Source: Sphingosinicella flava
GTDB taxonomy: Bacteria; Pseudomonadota; Alphaproteobacteria; Sphingomonadales; Sphingomonadaceae
NCBI RefSeq assembly: GCF_016025255.1
Contig: NZ_CP065592.1
Location: 663,122 to 727,121, forward strand
Length of the DNA stretch: 64,000 nucleotides
Reading direction: 5' to 3'
This document shows, in pieces, positions 1 to 9,293 of this stretch. How positions within the stretch are numbered: the first letter of the stretch is position 1; each line of letters begins with the position of its first letter. The notes below the pieces were generated by a model that was given only the letters and a program-made list of their open reading frames with translations, did no database searches and had not been told where the DNA came from. The translations under genes were made by a program, and so were the position numbers.

Positions 1-11
1 AAGCATTTCTT

Positions 12-377
12 GTGAGTAACAGTCGTTCCATTCTCGTCGTCGAAGACGAACCTCTCATCGCCATGATGCTCGAGGATTTTCTCGAATCCCTCGGGCACAA
101 ATGCGTCGCCATTGCCGAAAGCGTGGAGGAGGCGATGATCCGCATCGACGAGGGCGGTTTCGACGTCGCGATCATGGACGTTCATTTGAAGAATGAACGG
201 ATCTGGCCGGTCGCCGATCGCCTCGCGCAGGAAGGTCGTCCCTTCATTCTCGCGACCGGCGGCCATATCGAGCCTCCGCCCGCCGAGCATGCCGGGGCGC
301 CGGTGCTTGCCAAACCCTATACGGTTGATGCGATTGACCCGGCGATCAACGCCGCGCTCGCGGAACGTACGCTCTGA
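12..377 (+). CDS. single-domain response regulator (CheY-like receiver)
   Basis: A stand-alone receiver domain of about 121 residues with no output domain, so it probably acts by phosphorylation-dependent protein contacts or as a phosphate sink. The acidic pair is seen in VVEDEP near residue 11, the phospho-acceptor Asp in AIMDVHL near residue 56, the switch Thr in LATGG and the conserved Lys in LAKPY. A GTG at base 12 is the first start visible, but the frame is open to the window edge, so the N-terminus may lie outside. No kinase gene is adjacent; the partner is unknown. A short hairpin follows the stop. Confidence 0.8.
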   Translation: MSNSRSILVVEDEPLIAMMLEDFLESLGHKCVAIAESVEEAMIRIDEGGFDVAIMDVHLKNERIWPVADRLAQEGRPFILATGGHIEPPPAEHAGAPVLAKPYTVDAIDPAINAALAERTL

Positions 378-402
378 CCCCTCGCCGCGTGCGGGGGAAA
401 GG

Positions 403-419
403 AAGAAGGTTTCCTTCTT
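403..419 (+). terminator. small hairpin after the response regulator
   Basis: Perfect 7-bp inverted repeat (AAGAAGG at 403-409, CCTTCTT at 413-419) with a TTT loop, 26 bases after the response-regulator stop. The stem is AU-rich and no long T-run follows, so termination is only a possibility. Confidence 0.25.
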
Positions 420-434
420 GTTCTCATGGAACAA
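418..434. promoter_or_regulatory. interrupted palindrome upstream of recA, candidate operator
   Basis: Perfect inverted repeat TTGTTC-N5-GAACAA, 61 bases before the recA start codon. recA is normally LexA-controlled, and alphaproteobacterial LexA boxes are usually described as the direct repeat GTTC-N7-GTTC, which I do not find here. The GTTC and GAAC half-sites make this the best operator candidate in the gap, but the palindromic geometry differs from the usual box. Its role is inference. Confidence 0.3.
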
Positions 435-494
435 ATAGGATACACGCCTCTTCAGTGAACAGCTTTTTGCTGGCAATGAAGAGGGAGCTTGGCC

Positions 495-1568
495 ATGGTG
501 GCATCCTTGAAAATCGTCGAATCCGGCAGGAAATCAGAAGATATGGATAAGCAAAAGGCTCTCGAAGCGGCGCTGGCGCAGATCGATCGCGCGTTCGGCA
601 AGGGGTCGGCGATGAAACTGGGTTCGCGTGAGGCGATCCAGATGGAGGCGATCTCGACGGGCTCCCTGGGCCTCGACATTGCGCTAGGCATCGGTGGCTT
701 GCCCAAGGGCCGTATCGTCGAAATTTACGGGCCGGAAAGCTCGGGCAAGACCACGCTCGCTCTCCATGCCGCGGCCGAGGCGCAGCGCGGCGGGGGCACG
801 GTGGCTTTCGTCGATGCCGAGCACGCGCTCGATCCGGTCTATGCCAAGAAGCTTGGCGTCGACATTGACGAGCTGATCGTATCGCAGCCGGATACGGGCG
901 AGCAGGCGCTGGAAATCGCCGATACGCTCGTGCGCTCCAATGCCGTCGATGTGCTGATCGTGGACTCGGTCGCCGCGCTCGTTCCTCGTGCCGAAATCGA
1001 GGGTGAGATGGGCGACAGCCATGTCGGTCTTCAGGCGCGTCTCATGAGTCAGGCGCTCCGCAAGCTCACCGGCTCCATCTCCAAGTCGAAGTGCCTGGTG
1101 ATCTTCATCAATCAAGTGCGCATGAAGATCGGCGTCATGTACGGCAATCCGGAGACGACGACCGGCGGCAACGCGCTCAAATTCTACGCGTCCGTCCGCC
1201 TCGACATCCGCCGCACCGGCCAAATCAAGGATCGGGACGACATCATCGGCAACACGACCCGCGTGAAAGTGGTGAAGAACAAGGTCGCGCCGCCGTTCAA
1301 GCAGGTCGAATTCGACATCATGTATGGCGAGGGCATTTCCAAGATCGGCGAAATTCTCGATCTCGGCGTCAAGGCCGGGATTGTCGAGAAATCGGGCGCA
1401 TGGTTCAGCTATGACTCGATCCGCATCGGTCAGGGCCGTGAGAATGCCAAAACCTACCTGAAGGAAAATCCGGAGCTTGCAGCCCGGCTCGAAGGCGCCA
1501 TCCGCGGACGGACAGATGAGGTGTCGGACGCGCTGATGACTGGCCCGGACGAAGGGGACGATCTCTGA
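495..1568 (+). CDS. recA: recombinase RecA
   Basis: RecA forms ATP-dependent filaments on single-stranded DNA, drives homologous strand exchange and stimulates LexA self-cleavage in the SOS response. The protein is 357 residues, the normal length. Walker A (GPESSGKTT) lies at residues 79-87, followed by FVDAEHALD, the Walker B stretch [11 protein letters not shown] and the L2-region motif [14 protein letters not shown]. The ATG at 495 is chosen because GAGGGAG lies 7 bases upstream; a TTG at 489 would add two residues, and ATG 543 is a less likely internal start. An 11-bp hairpin follows the gene. Confidence 0.98.
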   Translation: MVASLKIVESGRKSEDMDKQKALEAALAQIDRAFGKGSAMKLGSREAIQMEAISTGSLGLDIALGIGGLPKGRIVEIYGPESSGKTTLALHAAAEAQRGGGTVAFVDAEHALDPVYAKKLGVDIDELIVSQPDTGEQALEIADTLVRSNAVDVLIVDSVAALVPRAEIEGEMGDSHVGLQARLMSQALRKLTGSISKSKCLVIFINQVRMKIGVMYGNPETTTGGNALKFYASVRLDIRRTGQIKDRDDIIGNTTRVKVVKNKVAPPFKQVEFDIMYGEGISKIGEILDLGVKAGIVEKSGAWFSYDSIRIGQGRENAKTYLKENPELAARLEGAIRGRTDEVSDALMTGPDEGDDL

Positions 1569-1575
1569 TCCAAAG

Positions 1576-1601
1576 ACCGGCCGGTCTCCGGACCGGCCGG
1601 T
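1576..1601 (+). terminator. strong hairpin after recA
   Basis: Perfect 11-bp stem (ACCGGCCGGTC / GACCGGCCGGT) capped by TCCG, a UNCG-type tetraloop closed by C-G. It starts 8 bases after the recA stop. No T-tract follows, so it may terminate with help from Rho or protect the recA 3' end. Confidence 0.5.
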
Positions 1602-1678
1602 GAGGCGGATGCCCATGTAAAGCGTTGAGCATCCGATCCATCCTTCGCTTACGGCGAATGGGCATGGCGGAGGGCGAG

Positions 1679-2134
1679 ATGCAGATATTCACCATCGGCT
1701 ACGAAGGCGCCACCCAGGCGGAGCTTATCGCTGCATTGCAGGACGCAGGCGTCGAGCGGGTCATCGATGTCCGGGCCGTGCCCTTGTCGCGCAGACCCGG
1801 TTTTTCAAAGAATGTGCTGGCCAACGGTCTGCGGGAAGCGGGGATCGATTATGTCAACCTCAAGGCCCTTGGCACTCCTCCGGAAGGACGGGAAGCCGCG
1901 CGAAAGGGAAAGCAGGACGTGCTGGAGCGCGTCTATGCCGCTCAACTCGACACACCCGAGGCCGGACTTGATGCCGCAAGGATGATCGCGCTGGCGGAGG
2001 AAAAACCATCCGCTTTGCTCTGCTTCGAACGCGACTATCGTGGGTGCCATCGCACGCTGCTCTGGCAATCGGTGCTGCCAGATGCCGAGGTCGTAGACCT
2101 TATGCCCAACGCCACCCGCGCCGCCGCCGGATAA
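1679..2134 (+). CDS. DUF488 family protein
   Basis: A 151-residue DUF488-family protein; the biochemical role of the family is not established. Family features are the N-terminal IFTIGYEG, VIDVRAVPLSRRPGFSK and the C-terminal CFERDYRGCHRTLL, whose Cys, Asp, Cys and His could form an active or metal site. The ATG at 1679 is preferred over ATGs at 1658 and 1664 because GGAGGG lies just upstream and family members begin at this point. It follows recA and converges on gyrA across a small hairpin. Confidence 0.85.
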   Translation: MQIFTIGYEGATQAELIAALQDAGVERVIDVRAVPLSRRPGFSKNVLANGLREAGIDYVNLKALGTPPEGREAARKGKQDVLERVYAAQLDTPEAGLDAARMIALAEEKPSALLCFERDYRGCHRTLLWQSVLPDAEVVDLMPNATRAAAG

Positions 2135-2152
2135 GCTCTTCCTGAAGCCAAT

Positions 2153-2169
2153 TTCGGCAGCTTGCCGAA
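2153..2169. terminator. bidirectional hairpin between DUF488 gene and gyrA
   Basis: Perfect 7-bp inverted repeat TTCGGCA / TGCCGAA with a 3-base loop, placed exactly between two convergent stops (2134 and 2172). Position suggests a shared terminator, although T-runs on either side are weak. Confidence 0.4.
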
Positions 2170-2171
2170 TG

Positions 2172-4895
2172 TTATTCCACGCCGTCTCCGATCACGGCGT
2201 CGCTCGCCGCCAGCGTCTGATCCTCGACGTCGACCACCGCCTCGGCCTCATCTTCGCTTTCCTCGATGCGGGCCGCGGACACGACATGCTCATTCTCGGC
2301 GACGCGGAAGATAGTGACGCCCTGAGTGTTGCGTCCCGCGATGCGGATATCGCCCACCGTGGTGCGGATCATCTTCGCCTGGTCGGTGACCAGCATCAAT
2401 TGCTCGCCATTATGCGCGGGGAAGCTCGCCACGACGCAGCCGTTGCGTTGCGAGGTTTCGATGTTGGTGATGCCCTGACCGCCGCGATTGGTGCGGCGAT
2501 ACTCATAAGCCGAAGTGCGCTTCCCGTAACCGTTGACGGTCACCGTCAGGATAAACTCTTCCGCTTCTTCGAACGCCTTCATCCGTTCCGGGTTGAGGGT
2601 AGGCGGGTTCTTATTCTCCTTCCACGGCGCGGCACGGAGATAGGCTTCCCGCTCTTCAGTGGAGGCCGCAAAGCCCTTGAGAATGGACAGCGAAATGACT
2701 TCGTCATCCTCCTTGAGCGTTATGCCGCGCACGCCCGTCGAAGTGCGGCTCTGGAATTCGCGCACCGCCGTCGCTTCGAACCGGATAGCCCGGCCGTTCT
2801 TGGTCGCGAGCAACACGTCGTCTTCCTCGGTGAGAAGGGCAACGCCGATCAATCGATCGGTCGCATCATCGTCGAAGCGCATGGCGAATTTGCCGTTCGA
2901 GGGGATGTTGGCGAAGGCATCCATGCTGTTGCGGCGTACCCCGCCATGGGCGGTCGCGAAGATGACGTGGAGGTTCTTCCACTCCTCCTCATTTTCCGGC
3001 AGCGGCAAGACGGTCGAGATGGTTTCCCCTTCCGCCAGTGGCAAAAGGTTGATCATCGGGCGGCCGCGCGCCTGCGGAGCGCCTTCGGGCAGGCGCCACA
3101 CCTTCATGCGATAGACTTTGCCGTGGGTGGAGAAGAACAGAACCGGCGTATGCGTCGATGTGACAAACAGCTTCACCACGGCGTCTTCGTCCTTGGTCGC
3201 CATGCCGGACCGGCCCTTGCCGCCGCGATTCTGGGTACGGAAGGTGTCGAGCGGTGTGCGCTTGATGTAGCCGCCATGGGTGACGGTCACGACCATGTCC
3301 TCGCGCTCGATCAGGTCTTCATCGTCGATGCTGTCGCCCGCTGGGGCGATGGTGGTGATGCGTGGCGTCGCGAATTGGCTTTCGACCGCGTCGAATTCCT
3401 CGCGCATGACGGCGTAGAGCTTCACGCGGTCGCCCAGAATGGCGAGCAGCTCCGCGATGGAAGCGGCGAGCTGCTTCAGCTCACCCTCGATCTCGTCCCG
3501 CCCGAGCGCCGTCAGGCGATGGAGACGCAGATCGAGGATGGCGCGAACCTGGGTTTCGCTCAAAGTGTAGCTGTCGCCGTCGACCTCATGCTCGACGGCT
3601 TCGACAAGCGCGATATAGGGCGCAATCTGCGCAACCGGCCATTCGCGGGCAAGGAGGGCAGCGCGGGCTTCGGCAGGTGACGCCGATCCGCGAATGATCC
3701 GCACCACCTCATCAAGATTGGTTACTGCGATAACGAGGCCGAGCAGGATGTGCGCCCGATCACGCGCCTTGTTCAATTCGAACTTGGCGCGGCGGGTGAT
3801 GACCTCTTCGCGAAACTTTACGAACGCTTCGATGATGTCGCGGAGATTGAGCGTTTCCGGACGGCCGCCGCGGATCGCCAGCATGTTGGCCGGGAAGCTC
3901 GACTGGGCAGGCGTGTGCCGCCAGAGCTGGTTCAAGACCACATCCGGCGTTGCGTCGCGCTTCAAATCGATGACGACGCGGACGCCCTCGCGGTTCGATT
4001 CGTCGCGAATGTCGGAAATGCCCTCGATCCGCTTTTCCTTGGCGGCTTCGGCGATCTTTTCGACCAGGCCGGACTTGCCGACTTGGTAGGGGATAGCGGT
4101 GAGAACGATGGACCGGCGGTCGCCGCGCCCTTCCTCGATCTCGTGGCGTGCGCGCATGATGATCGAACCGCGCCCCGTATGATAGGCGCTGCGGGCGCCG
4201 CTTTGGCCGAGGATCAGCGGACCGGTCGGGAAATCGGGGCCGGGAACGATCTCGATCAGCTCGTCCACGGTGATGGCGGGATTGTCGATATAGGCCTTAC
4301 ACGCCGCCAGCACCTCGCCGAGATTGTGCGGCGGAATATTGGTCGCCATGCCGACCGCGATGCCGCCCGCGCCGTTGACGAGCAGATTCGGAAAACGGGC
4401 GGGAAGAACCTGCGGCTCGCGTTCCGAGGCATCGTAATTGGGCTGGAAGTCGACCGTATCGCGATCGATGTCCTCAAGTAAGGCATCCGCCACCTTGGCA
4501 AGGCGCGCTTCGGTATAACGCATGGCGGCAGGCGGATCGGGATCCATCGATCCGAAGTTGCCCTGACCGTCGATCAGCGGCACGCGCATCGACCAATCCT
4601 GGGTCATGCGGGCGAGGGCATCGTAGATCGACGCGTCGCCGTGCGGGTGATATTTACCCATGACGTCGCCGACGAGACGCGCCGACTTGCGGTAGGGACG
4701 CCCCGCTACGAATCCGGCTTCATGCGCGCCGTAGAGAATGCGGCGGTGGACCGGTTTCAAGCCGTCCCGAACGTCCGGAAGGGCACGGGCGACGATCACC
4801 GACATCGCATAATCGAGGTAGGAGGTCTTCATCTCCTCGACGATGGAAATGGGGCTGATGTCGCTATTCTCGATGGTCGGCGGCGTGCTGGCCAA
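2172..4895 (-). CDS. gyrA: DNA gyrase subunit A
   Basis: GyrA supplies the breakage-reunion tyrosine and the DNA-wrapping C-terminal domain of the A2B2 gyrase that introduces negative supercoils. The protein has 907 residues, longer than the 875 of E. coli, with an extra loop in the C-terminal propeller. The catalytic Tyr is Y127 (MRYTEARL) and the GyrA box appears as QNRGGKG. In the quinolone-resistance region the position matching E. coli Ser83 is Ala88, while Asp92 matches Asp87. The start codon is TTG at 4895, with AGGA about 7 bases upstream and no ATG that fits the family start. Confidence 0.98.
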   Translation of the reverse strand: MASTPPTIENSDISPISIVEEMKTSYLDYAMSVIVARALPDVRDGLKPVHRRILYGAHEAGFVAGRPYRKSARLVGDVMGKYHPHGDASIYDALARMTQDWSMRVPLIDGQGNFGSMDPDPPAAMRYTEARLAKVADALLEDIDRDTVDFQPNYDASEREPQVLPARFPNLLVNGAGGIAVGMATNIPPHNLGEVLAACKAYIDNPAITVDELIEIVPGPDFPTGPLILGQSGARSAYHTGRGSIIMRARHEIEEGRGDRRSIVLTAIPYQVGKSGLVEKIAEAAKEKRIEGISDIRDESNREGVRVVIDLKRDATPDVVLNQLWRHTPAQSSFPANMLAIRGGRPETLNLRDIIEAFVKFREEVITRRAKFELNKARDRAHILLGLVIAVTNLDEVVRIIRGSASPAEARAALLAREWPVAQIAPYIALVEAVEHEVDGDSYTLSETQVRAILDLRLHRLTALGRDEIEGELKQLAASIAELLAILGDRVKLYAVMREEFDAVESQFATPRITTIAPAGDSIDDEDLIEREDMVVTVTHGGYIKRTPLDTFRTQNRGGKGRSGMATKDEDAVVKLFVTSTHTPVLFFSTHGKVYRMKVWRLPEGAPQARGRPMINLLPLAEGETISTVLPLPENEEEWKNLHVIFATAHGGVRRNSMDAFANIPSNGKFAMRFDDDATDRLIGVALLTEEDDVLLATKNGRAIRFEATAVREFQSRTSTGVRGITLKEDDEVISLSILKGFAASTEEREAYLRAAPWKENKNPPTLNPERMKAFEEAEEFILTVTVNGYGKRTSAYEYRRTNRGGQGITNIETSQRNGCVVASFPAHNGEQLMLVTDQAKMIRTTVGDIRIAGRNTQGVTIFRVAENEHVVSAARIEESEDEAEAVVDVEDQTLAASDAVIGDGVE

Positions 4896-5009
4896 TGTCT
4901 TGTCCTGACGATGTGTAACGGTGGCGCGCGTCGCCGCGCATGGGATGACCGAACTCTAGCGAAGGAAAAGGGCGGACGCCACCCCGTGCGCGCACGCACG
5001 CGCGAGGGC

Positions 5010-5762
5010 TTAGCGCCGGGTGAAGCGCCAACGATCGGCGTCAGACCCCTCCGCATCGAAACGATAGCCGTCGCTGTCGAAGTTCTTAAGGCTTTCCGCG
5101 TCGGTCAGCCGGTGTTCGCAAATATAGCGGGCCATCATGCCCCGCGCCCGCTTCGCGGCGAACGTGTTGAAGCGCGGCCCATTCGGACCGTCCTCCCTGA
5201 AATCGATCTCGATCACCCGAACGTCGGACGGCAGCTTCCCGTCGACGGCCGCCCAATATTCCTTGCTGGCAAGGTTGACGATCGGCCCGCCGCCTTGGTC
5301 GAGTGCGCGGCAGAGGGCGGCGGCGATCCGGTCCTGCCAAAATCCGTACAGATTGCCGCGCGCGGGCGCCCAGCGCGTTCCCATTTCCAGCCGGTAGGGC
5401 CGGATGGCGTCGAGAGGGCGAAGCAGGCCGTACAGGCCCGACAGGATCCGCAAGTGATCCTGCGCGAAGGTTATCGCTTCGGCGTCCAGACTGTGGACCT
5501 CGAAACCGGCATAGACGTCGCCGGCGAAGGCATAGATGGCCTGGCGTTCCGGCAGGACGTCGAACGTCCGGAACCGCTCGACGTTGAGCGCGGCGAGCTT
5601 GTCGGAAATATGCATCAGCCCCGACAGTTTCTTTTTCGACAGCCGGGCGGCTGCCTTGGCGATGCGCGCGGCGTCGTCTCGGAAATCGGGATTGGTGGCG
5701 GGGAGGGGCGGAACCGGGCGCGCATAATCGAGCGTCTTGGCGGGCGAAATCACGGCAAGCAT
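5010..5762 (-). CDS. yaaA: peroxide stress protein YaaA
   Basis: A 250-residue YaaA (DUF328/UPF0246) protein. In E. coli YaaA lowers intracellular free iron and limits Fenton damage during peroxide stress. Family motifs seen are the N-terminal AVISPAKTLDY, the central ILSGLYGLLRPLDAIRPYRLEMG, and PIVNLASKEYW. It lies upstream of gyrA on the same strand with a 114-base gap, so co-transcription is possible, and is divergent from the secreted TPR gene. Confidence 0.92.
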   Translation of the reverse strand: MLAVISPAKTLDYARPVPPLPATNPDFRDDAARIAKAAARLSKKKLSGLMHISDKLAALNVERFRTFDVLPERQAIYAFAGDVYAGFEVHSLDAEAITFAQDHLRILSGLYGLLRPLDAIRPYRLEMGTRWAPARGNLYGFWQDRIAAALCRALDQGGGPIVNLASKEYWAAVDGKLPSDVRVIEIDFREDGPNGPRFNTFAAKRARGMMARYICEHRLTDAESLKNFDSDGYRFDAEGSDADRWRFTRR

Positions 5763-5928
5763 TCCGCCCGGTAGCCAGCGGCCGGGACGCGGTCAATTCG
5801 CCCTTGCGCCACCCCAATTCAACGCGGGTTCAGCCGGACGATCTAGAAAGCGTCGGGGAAAGGCAGTAAGTGCCGCATCCTTGACCGTTCAATCCGGCGT
5901 GCATGCGCGGGCCGGCAGGAGGAAATTC

Positions 5929-7167
5929 GTGAAATCCATTTCCAAATTCGCCCTTGGCATGACTTTTTTCCTGGTGGGCGTTTCCCCCGCCGCGATGGCG
6001 GCCGTCCAGCAGCAACAGGCTCCGGCTCCGGCGCGGGAGTATAAGCTCAGCAAGGAAGAACGGAATGGCCTCGCCCCGCTTCAGGCGGCGGTGAACGCCA
6101 AGGATACGGCCGCCGCGACCGCCGCCCTCCCGGCCGCTCAGGCCGCGGCAAAGGGGGCGGACGCGCAATATGTCCTCGGCCAATTGATGCTGAAGCTCGG
6201 CATCGACAGCAATAATGAGGCGATCCAGCGTCAGGCGATCGATCGCCTGCTCGCGACGGCCAGTACGCCGCAAAAGGATCTGTCCACCCTGTATCTCAAT
6301 CAGGCGGCTCTCGCGGACCGCGCGGGCGACCGCAAGACGGCGGAAAATGCGCTGACCAAAGCAGCACAGATTTCGCCGAACGATCCCGATGTTCTCCTCT
6401 CCCTCGCCGAGCTCAAGGTGGACGGCAAGAAGGGCGCTGAGGCGGTCGATCTCATCTCCCGTGCCATCGACATGCGCAAAGCCGCGGGGCAGCCGGTTCC
6501 GGACACCTGGTACAAGCGCGCCCTTTCGCTCGCCTTCCAGAACAAGATGGCGCCGCAGAGCGTGGCGCTCGGCAAGGCCCTCGTCGCCGCTTATCCCACG
6601 CCCACCAATTGGCGCGATGCCCTGCTCATCTATCGCGACAGCTCGACGCTCGACGCGCAGGCGCAGCTCGATCTTTTCCGCCTGATGCGCGCCGCCAAGG
6701 GGCTGACGGGGGAACGGGATTATTTCCGCTTCGCCGATCAATTGAAAAGCGGCGGTTTCCCGGGCGAAAGTAAAGCTGTCCTCGATGAAGGCGTCGCCGC
6801 GCGCCATGTCGATGCCGCGAAATCGCCGTTCAAGGAACTGATCGCTGCGAACACTGTCCAGATGAAGGGGGATCGCGAGTCGCTGGGCGGCCTCGAAACC
6901 AAGGCTTTGGCATCCGGCACGGGCCAGATGGCCCTCAGCACCGCCGACGCTTATTATGGTTATGGCGATTATGCGAAAGCCGCCGCCCTTTATCGGGCTG
7001 CCCTTCAGAAGGGCGGCGTGGACGCCAATCTGGTGAACACCCGCCTCGGCGCGGCGCTCGCCCAATCGGGGCAGAAAGTGGAGGCGGAAGCGGCGCTGAA
7101 AGCAGTGCAGGGTCCGCGCGCCGATATCGCCGCTTTCTGGATGGCCTGGCTCAACCAGCGCGGCTGA
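5929..7167 (+). CDS. secreted tetratricopeptide-repeat protein
   Basis: A 412-residue exported protein of unknown specific role. Residues 1 to about 26 form a signal peptide (hydrophobic FALGMTFFLVGVS, cleavage probably after AMA), followed by a Gln/Pro/Ala-rich linker. The rest is alpha-helical with TPR-like repeats, clearest at NQAALADRAGDRKTAENALTKAAQI and at DAYYGYGDYAKAAALYRAAL near the C-terminus. The start is GTG at 5929 with AGGAGG 6 bases upstream. TPR proteins of this type usually scaffold periplasmic complexes; no partner gene adjoins it. A hairpin follows the stop. Confidence 0.75.
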   Translation: MKSISKFALGMTFFLVGVSPAAMAAVQQQQAPAPAREYKLSKEERNGLAPLQAAVNAKDTAAATAALPAAQAAAKGADAQYVLGQLMLKLGIDSNNEAIQRQAIDRLLATASTPQKDLSTLYLNQAALADRAGDRKTAENALTKAAQISPNDPDVLLSLAELKVDGKKGAEAVDLISRAIDMRKAAGQPVPDTWYKRALSLAFQNKMAPQSVALGKALVAAYPTPTNWRDALLIYRDSSTLDAQAQLDLFRLMRAAKGLTGERDYFRFADQLKSGGFPGESKAVLDEGVAARHVDAAKSPFKELIAANTVQMKGDRESLGGLETKALASGTGQMALSTADAYYGYGDYAKAAALYRAALQKGGVDANLVNTRLGAALAQSGQKVEAEAALKAVQGPRADIAAFWMAWLNQRG

Positions 7168-7186
7168 TCCGATTGCATGGGTGAGG

Positions 7187-7211
7187 AAGGGCGCCGGGTC
7201 ACGGCACCCTT
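7187..7211 (+). terminator. hairpin after the TPR gene
   Basis: Imperfect stem AAGGG-C-GCCG / CGGC-A-CCCTT with one internal mismatch and a 5-base loop, 19 bases after the TPR stop and upstream of the tRNA pair. Likely terminator, without a clear T-run. Confidence 0.4.
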
Positions 7212-7276
7212 TCCGCCCCGGATGCCGCGTAAAGCCCTTGCCAATCGCCGATACGCTCCCTATCGCGGCGCCGCGT

Positions 7277-7351
7277 GGGCCTGTAGCTCAATGGTAGAGC
7301 CGGCCGCTCATAACGGCTAGGTTGCGGGTTCGAATCCTGCCGGGCCCACCA
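7277..7351 (+). tRNA. tRNA with CAU anticodon (probably tRNA-Ile2, possibly elongator tRNA-Met)
   Basis: Full cloverleaf: 7-bp acceptor stem (GGGCCTG with CGGGCCC, one G-U), D-arm, anticodon stem GGCCG/CGGCT around loop CTCATAA, 5-base variable loop, T-arm, and an encoded CCA at 7349-7351. The anticodon CAT is at 7309-7311. C4-G69 and C5-G68 in the acceptor resemble positions used by the lysidine synthetase TilS, favouring an isoleucine tRNA reading AUA after lysidine modification. Sequence alone does not settle Ile2 against Met. Confidence 0.93.
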
Positions 7352-7383
7352 TTGCCTTCGCCGCAAGGTCGGGCCGACATGAT

Positions 7384-7735
<352 letters not shown>

Positions 7736-8071
7736 GTGGGGCTCGGCCCCCGCGGCAGTGAAGTTCAGGAGCTCGGACGCCTTGCCTGTTCCTGGCGGCT
7801 CCATGCCGGTCAGGACGCCATCATCGCCGCGGATTTTTACTGCACGAAAGGCGGGGCGTCGTTGCGCAACGTCAATGGCAGCTTCTACGATTTCACCGCC
7901 CGGCACTCTACGGGGACGAGCGCCGCGACGCTATCGGAAGGTCCGGACGAATGGGGCGGCCGCGCAGCCGCCGCCTGGGCGAGCGGCCTGGCCCAATCAC
8001 CGCATTTCGATCCTTCAGCCGAGCAATTCCTGCGCCCGGCGGAAATATTGGACCTGGTGTACCGGCGATGA
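7736..8071 (+). pseudogene. C-terminal remnant of an oxidoreductase (Gfo/Idh/MocA-like)
   Basis: At most 111 codons are open, from a GTG three bases after an in-frame stop. From about residue 20 the sequence resembles, from memory, the C-terminal domain of a Gfo/Idh/MocA-family oxidoreductase: LHAGQDAIIAADFY, then LRNVNGSFYDFTA, DEWGGRAAAAWA and a final ILDLVYRR. The N-terminal NAD-binding Rossmann domain is absent and no ribosome-binding site precedes it. It sits between tRNA-Pro and convergent pyrC. The family assignment is inferred from motif pattern alone; it could instead be an unrelated small gene. Confidence 0.45.
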
Positions 8072-8129
8072 AGGAGTACGGCGCCGCTGCAAGTGCCGTC
8101 GCGCATTAAAATCGGAGCATAGCGGCCGA

Positions 8130-9197
8130 TTATCCGGCGATCCCGTCAAAGCGCCATTTCAGGGTGGCGCCGGCATGATAGGGGACGATCCGCTGGTTTC
8201 CGGTTTCGAGGAGGGCGGGCACTGCCCAATCCTGCTTAACCAGCCTGATCCATCTTTCATTGCGGGGGCGGCCGTAAAAATCGGGTCCATGTTCGGAGGC
8301 GAAACCCTCCAACCGGTCGAGGGCGTTTTCCTCTTCAAAAACGGTCGCATAGCTTTCCATCGCTACCGGCGCGTTGAAGATACCGGCGCAACCGCAGGAC
8401 GATTCCTTGGCGGAAACCTCATGCGGCGCGGAATCGGTGCCGAGGAAGAATTTGGGCGAGCCGGATGTCGCAGCCTTACGGAGCGCCAAGCGATGCCGCT
8501 CCCGTTTGGCGACGGGCAGGCAATAAGCGTGGGGCCGGATGCCTCCTGCGAACATCGCGTTGCGGTTGATCTGCAGGTGATGGGGCGTGATCGTCGCGGC
8601 GAGGTTGGGCGGCCCGCTCTCCACGAAATCGGCCGCTTCCGCTGTGGTGATATGCTCGAACACCACCTTCAGCGTCGGGAAATCCCGCATCGCCGGTTGC
8701 ATCACCCGGTCGATGAACACCTTTTCCCTGTCAAAGACATCGACGTCCGGATCGGTAACTTCGCCATGAATTAAAAGCGGCATGCCGATGCGCTGCATGC
8801 GTTCGAGAACGGGATAAATCGCATTGATGTTCGTCACGCCCTGCGCCGAATTGGTCGTCGCGTGGGCGGGATAGAGCTTGCAGGCGGTCACGATCCCGTC
8901 CGCGAAGCCCGCCTCGATGTCATCCGGATCGGAATTATCGGTGAGATAGAGGGTCATCAGCGGCTCAAACGAAAGGCCTTCCGGCACCGCAGCCAGGATC
9001 CGCGCCCGGTACGCATCGGCGGCGGATGCGGTGGTGACGGGCGGTGCCAGGTTCGGCATGATGATCGCCCGGGCGAACTGCCGCGCCGTATGGCCCGCGA
9101 CCGCATGCAGCATGCCGCCATCGCGTAGGTGGACATGCCAATCGTCCGGCTGTCTCAGGACGAGGATATCGCCCTGGGAGGCGCTGTAGACCGGCAT
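8130..9197 (-). CDS. pyrC: dihydroorotase
   Basis: Catalyses ring closure of N-carbamoyl-L-aspartate to L-dihydroorotate, the third step of pyrimidine synthesis. The 355-residue protein is of the homodimeric PyrC type: zinc ligands in DDWHVHLRDG, the carboxylated lysine in CKLYPAHATTNS, histidines in LLIHGEV and FEHITT, and the catalytic Asp in LGTDSAPHE. The ATG at 9197 fits the usual family length; an upstream extension of 24 codons is open but unlike the family. It lies downstream of the M28 peptidase gene on the same strand. Confidence 0.95.
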   Translation of the reverse strand: MPVYSASQGDILVLRQPDDWHVHLRDGGMLHAVAGHTARQFARAIIMPNLAPPVTTASAADAYRARILAAVPEGLSFEPLMTLYLTDNSDPDDIEAGFADGIVTACKLYPAHATTNSAQGVTNINAIYPVLERMQRIGMPLLIHGEVTDPDVDVFDREKVFIDRVMQPAMRDFPTLKVVFEHITTAEAADFVESGPPNLAATITPHHLQINRNAMFAGGIRPHAYCLPVAKRERHRLALRKAATSGSPKFFLGTDSAPHEVSAKESSCGCAGIFNAPVAMESYATVFEEENALDRLEGFASEHGPDFYGRPRNERWIRLVKQDWAVPALLETGNQRIVPYHAGATLKWRFDGIAG

Positions 9198-9293
9198 TAG
9201 CGGCGATGCCCCAACGGATCGATAGCGAGGAGGAAATGGCGGCGATCCTGGCGCGCGCGAAGCGGCCATTCGTCCATGCGGCCGTTCACGGGC

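Noticed and set aside
2169-3680. 503-codon + strand open frame opposite gyrA
   Set aside because: Entirely inside the clear gyrA gene, with composition typical of an antisense shadow.
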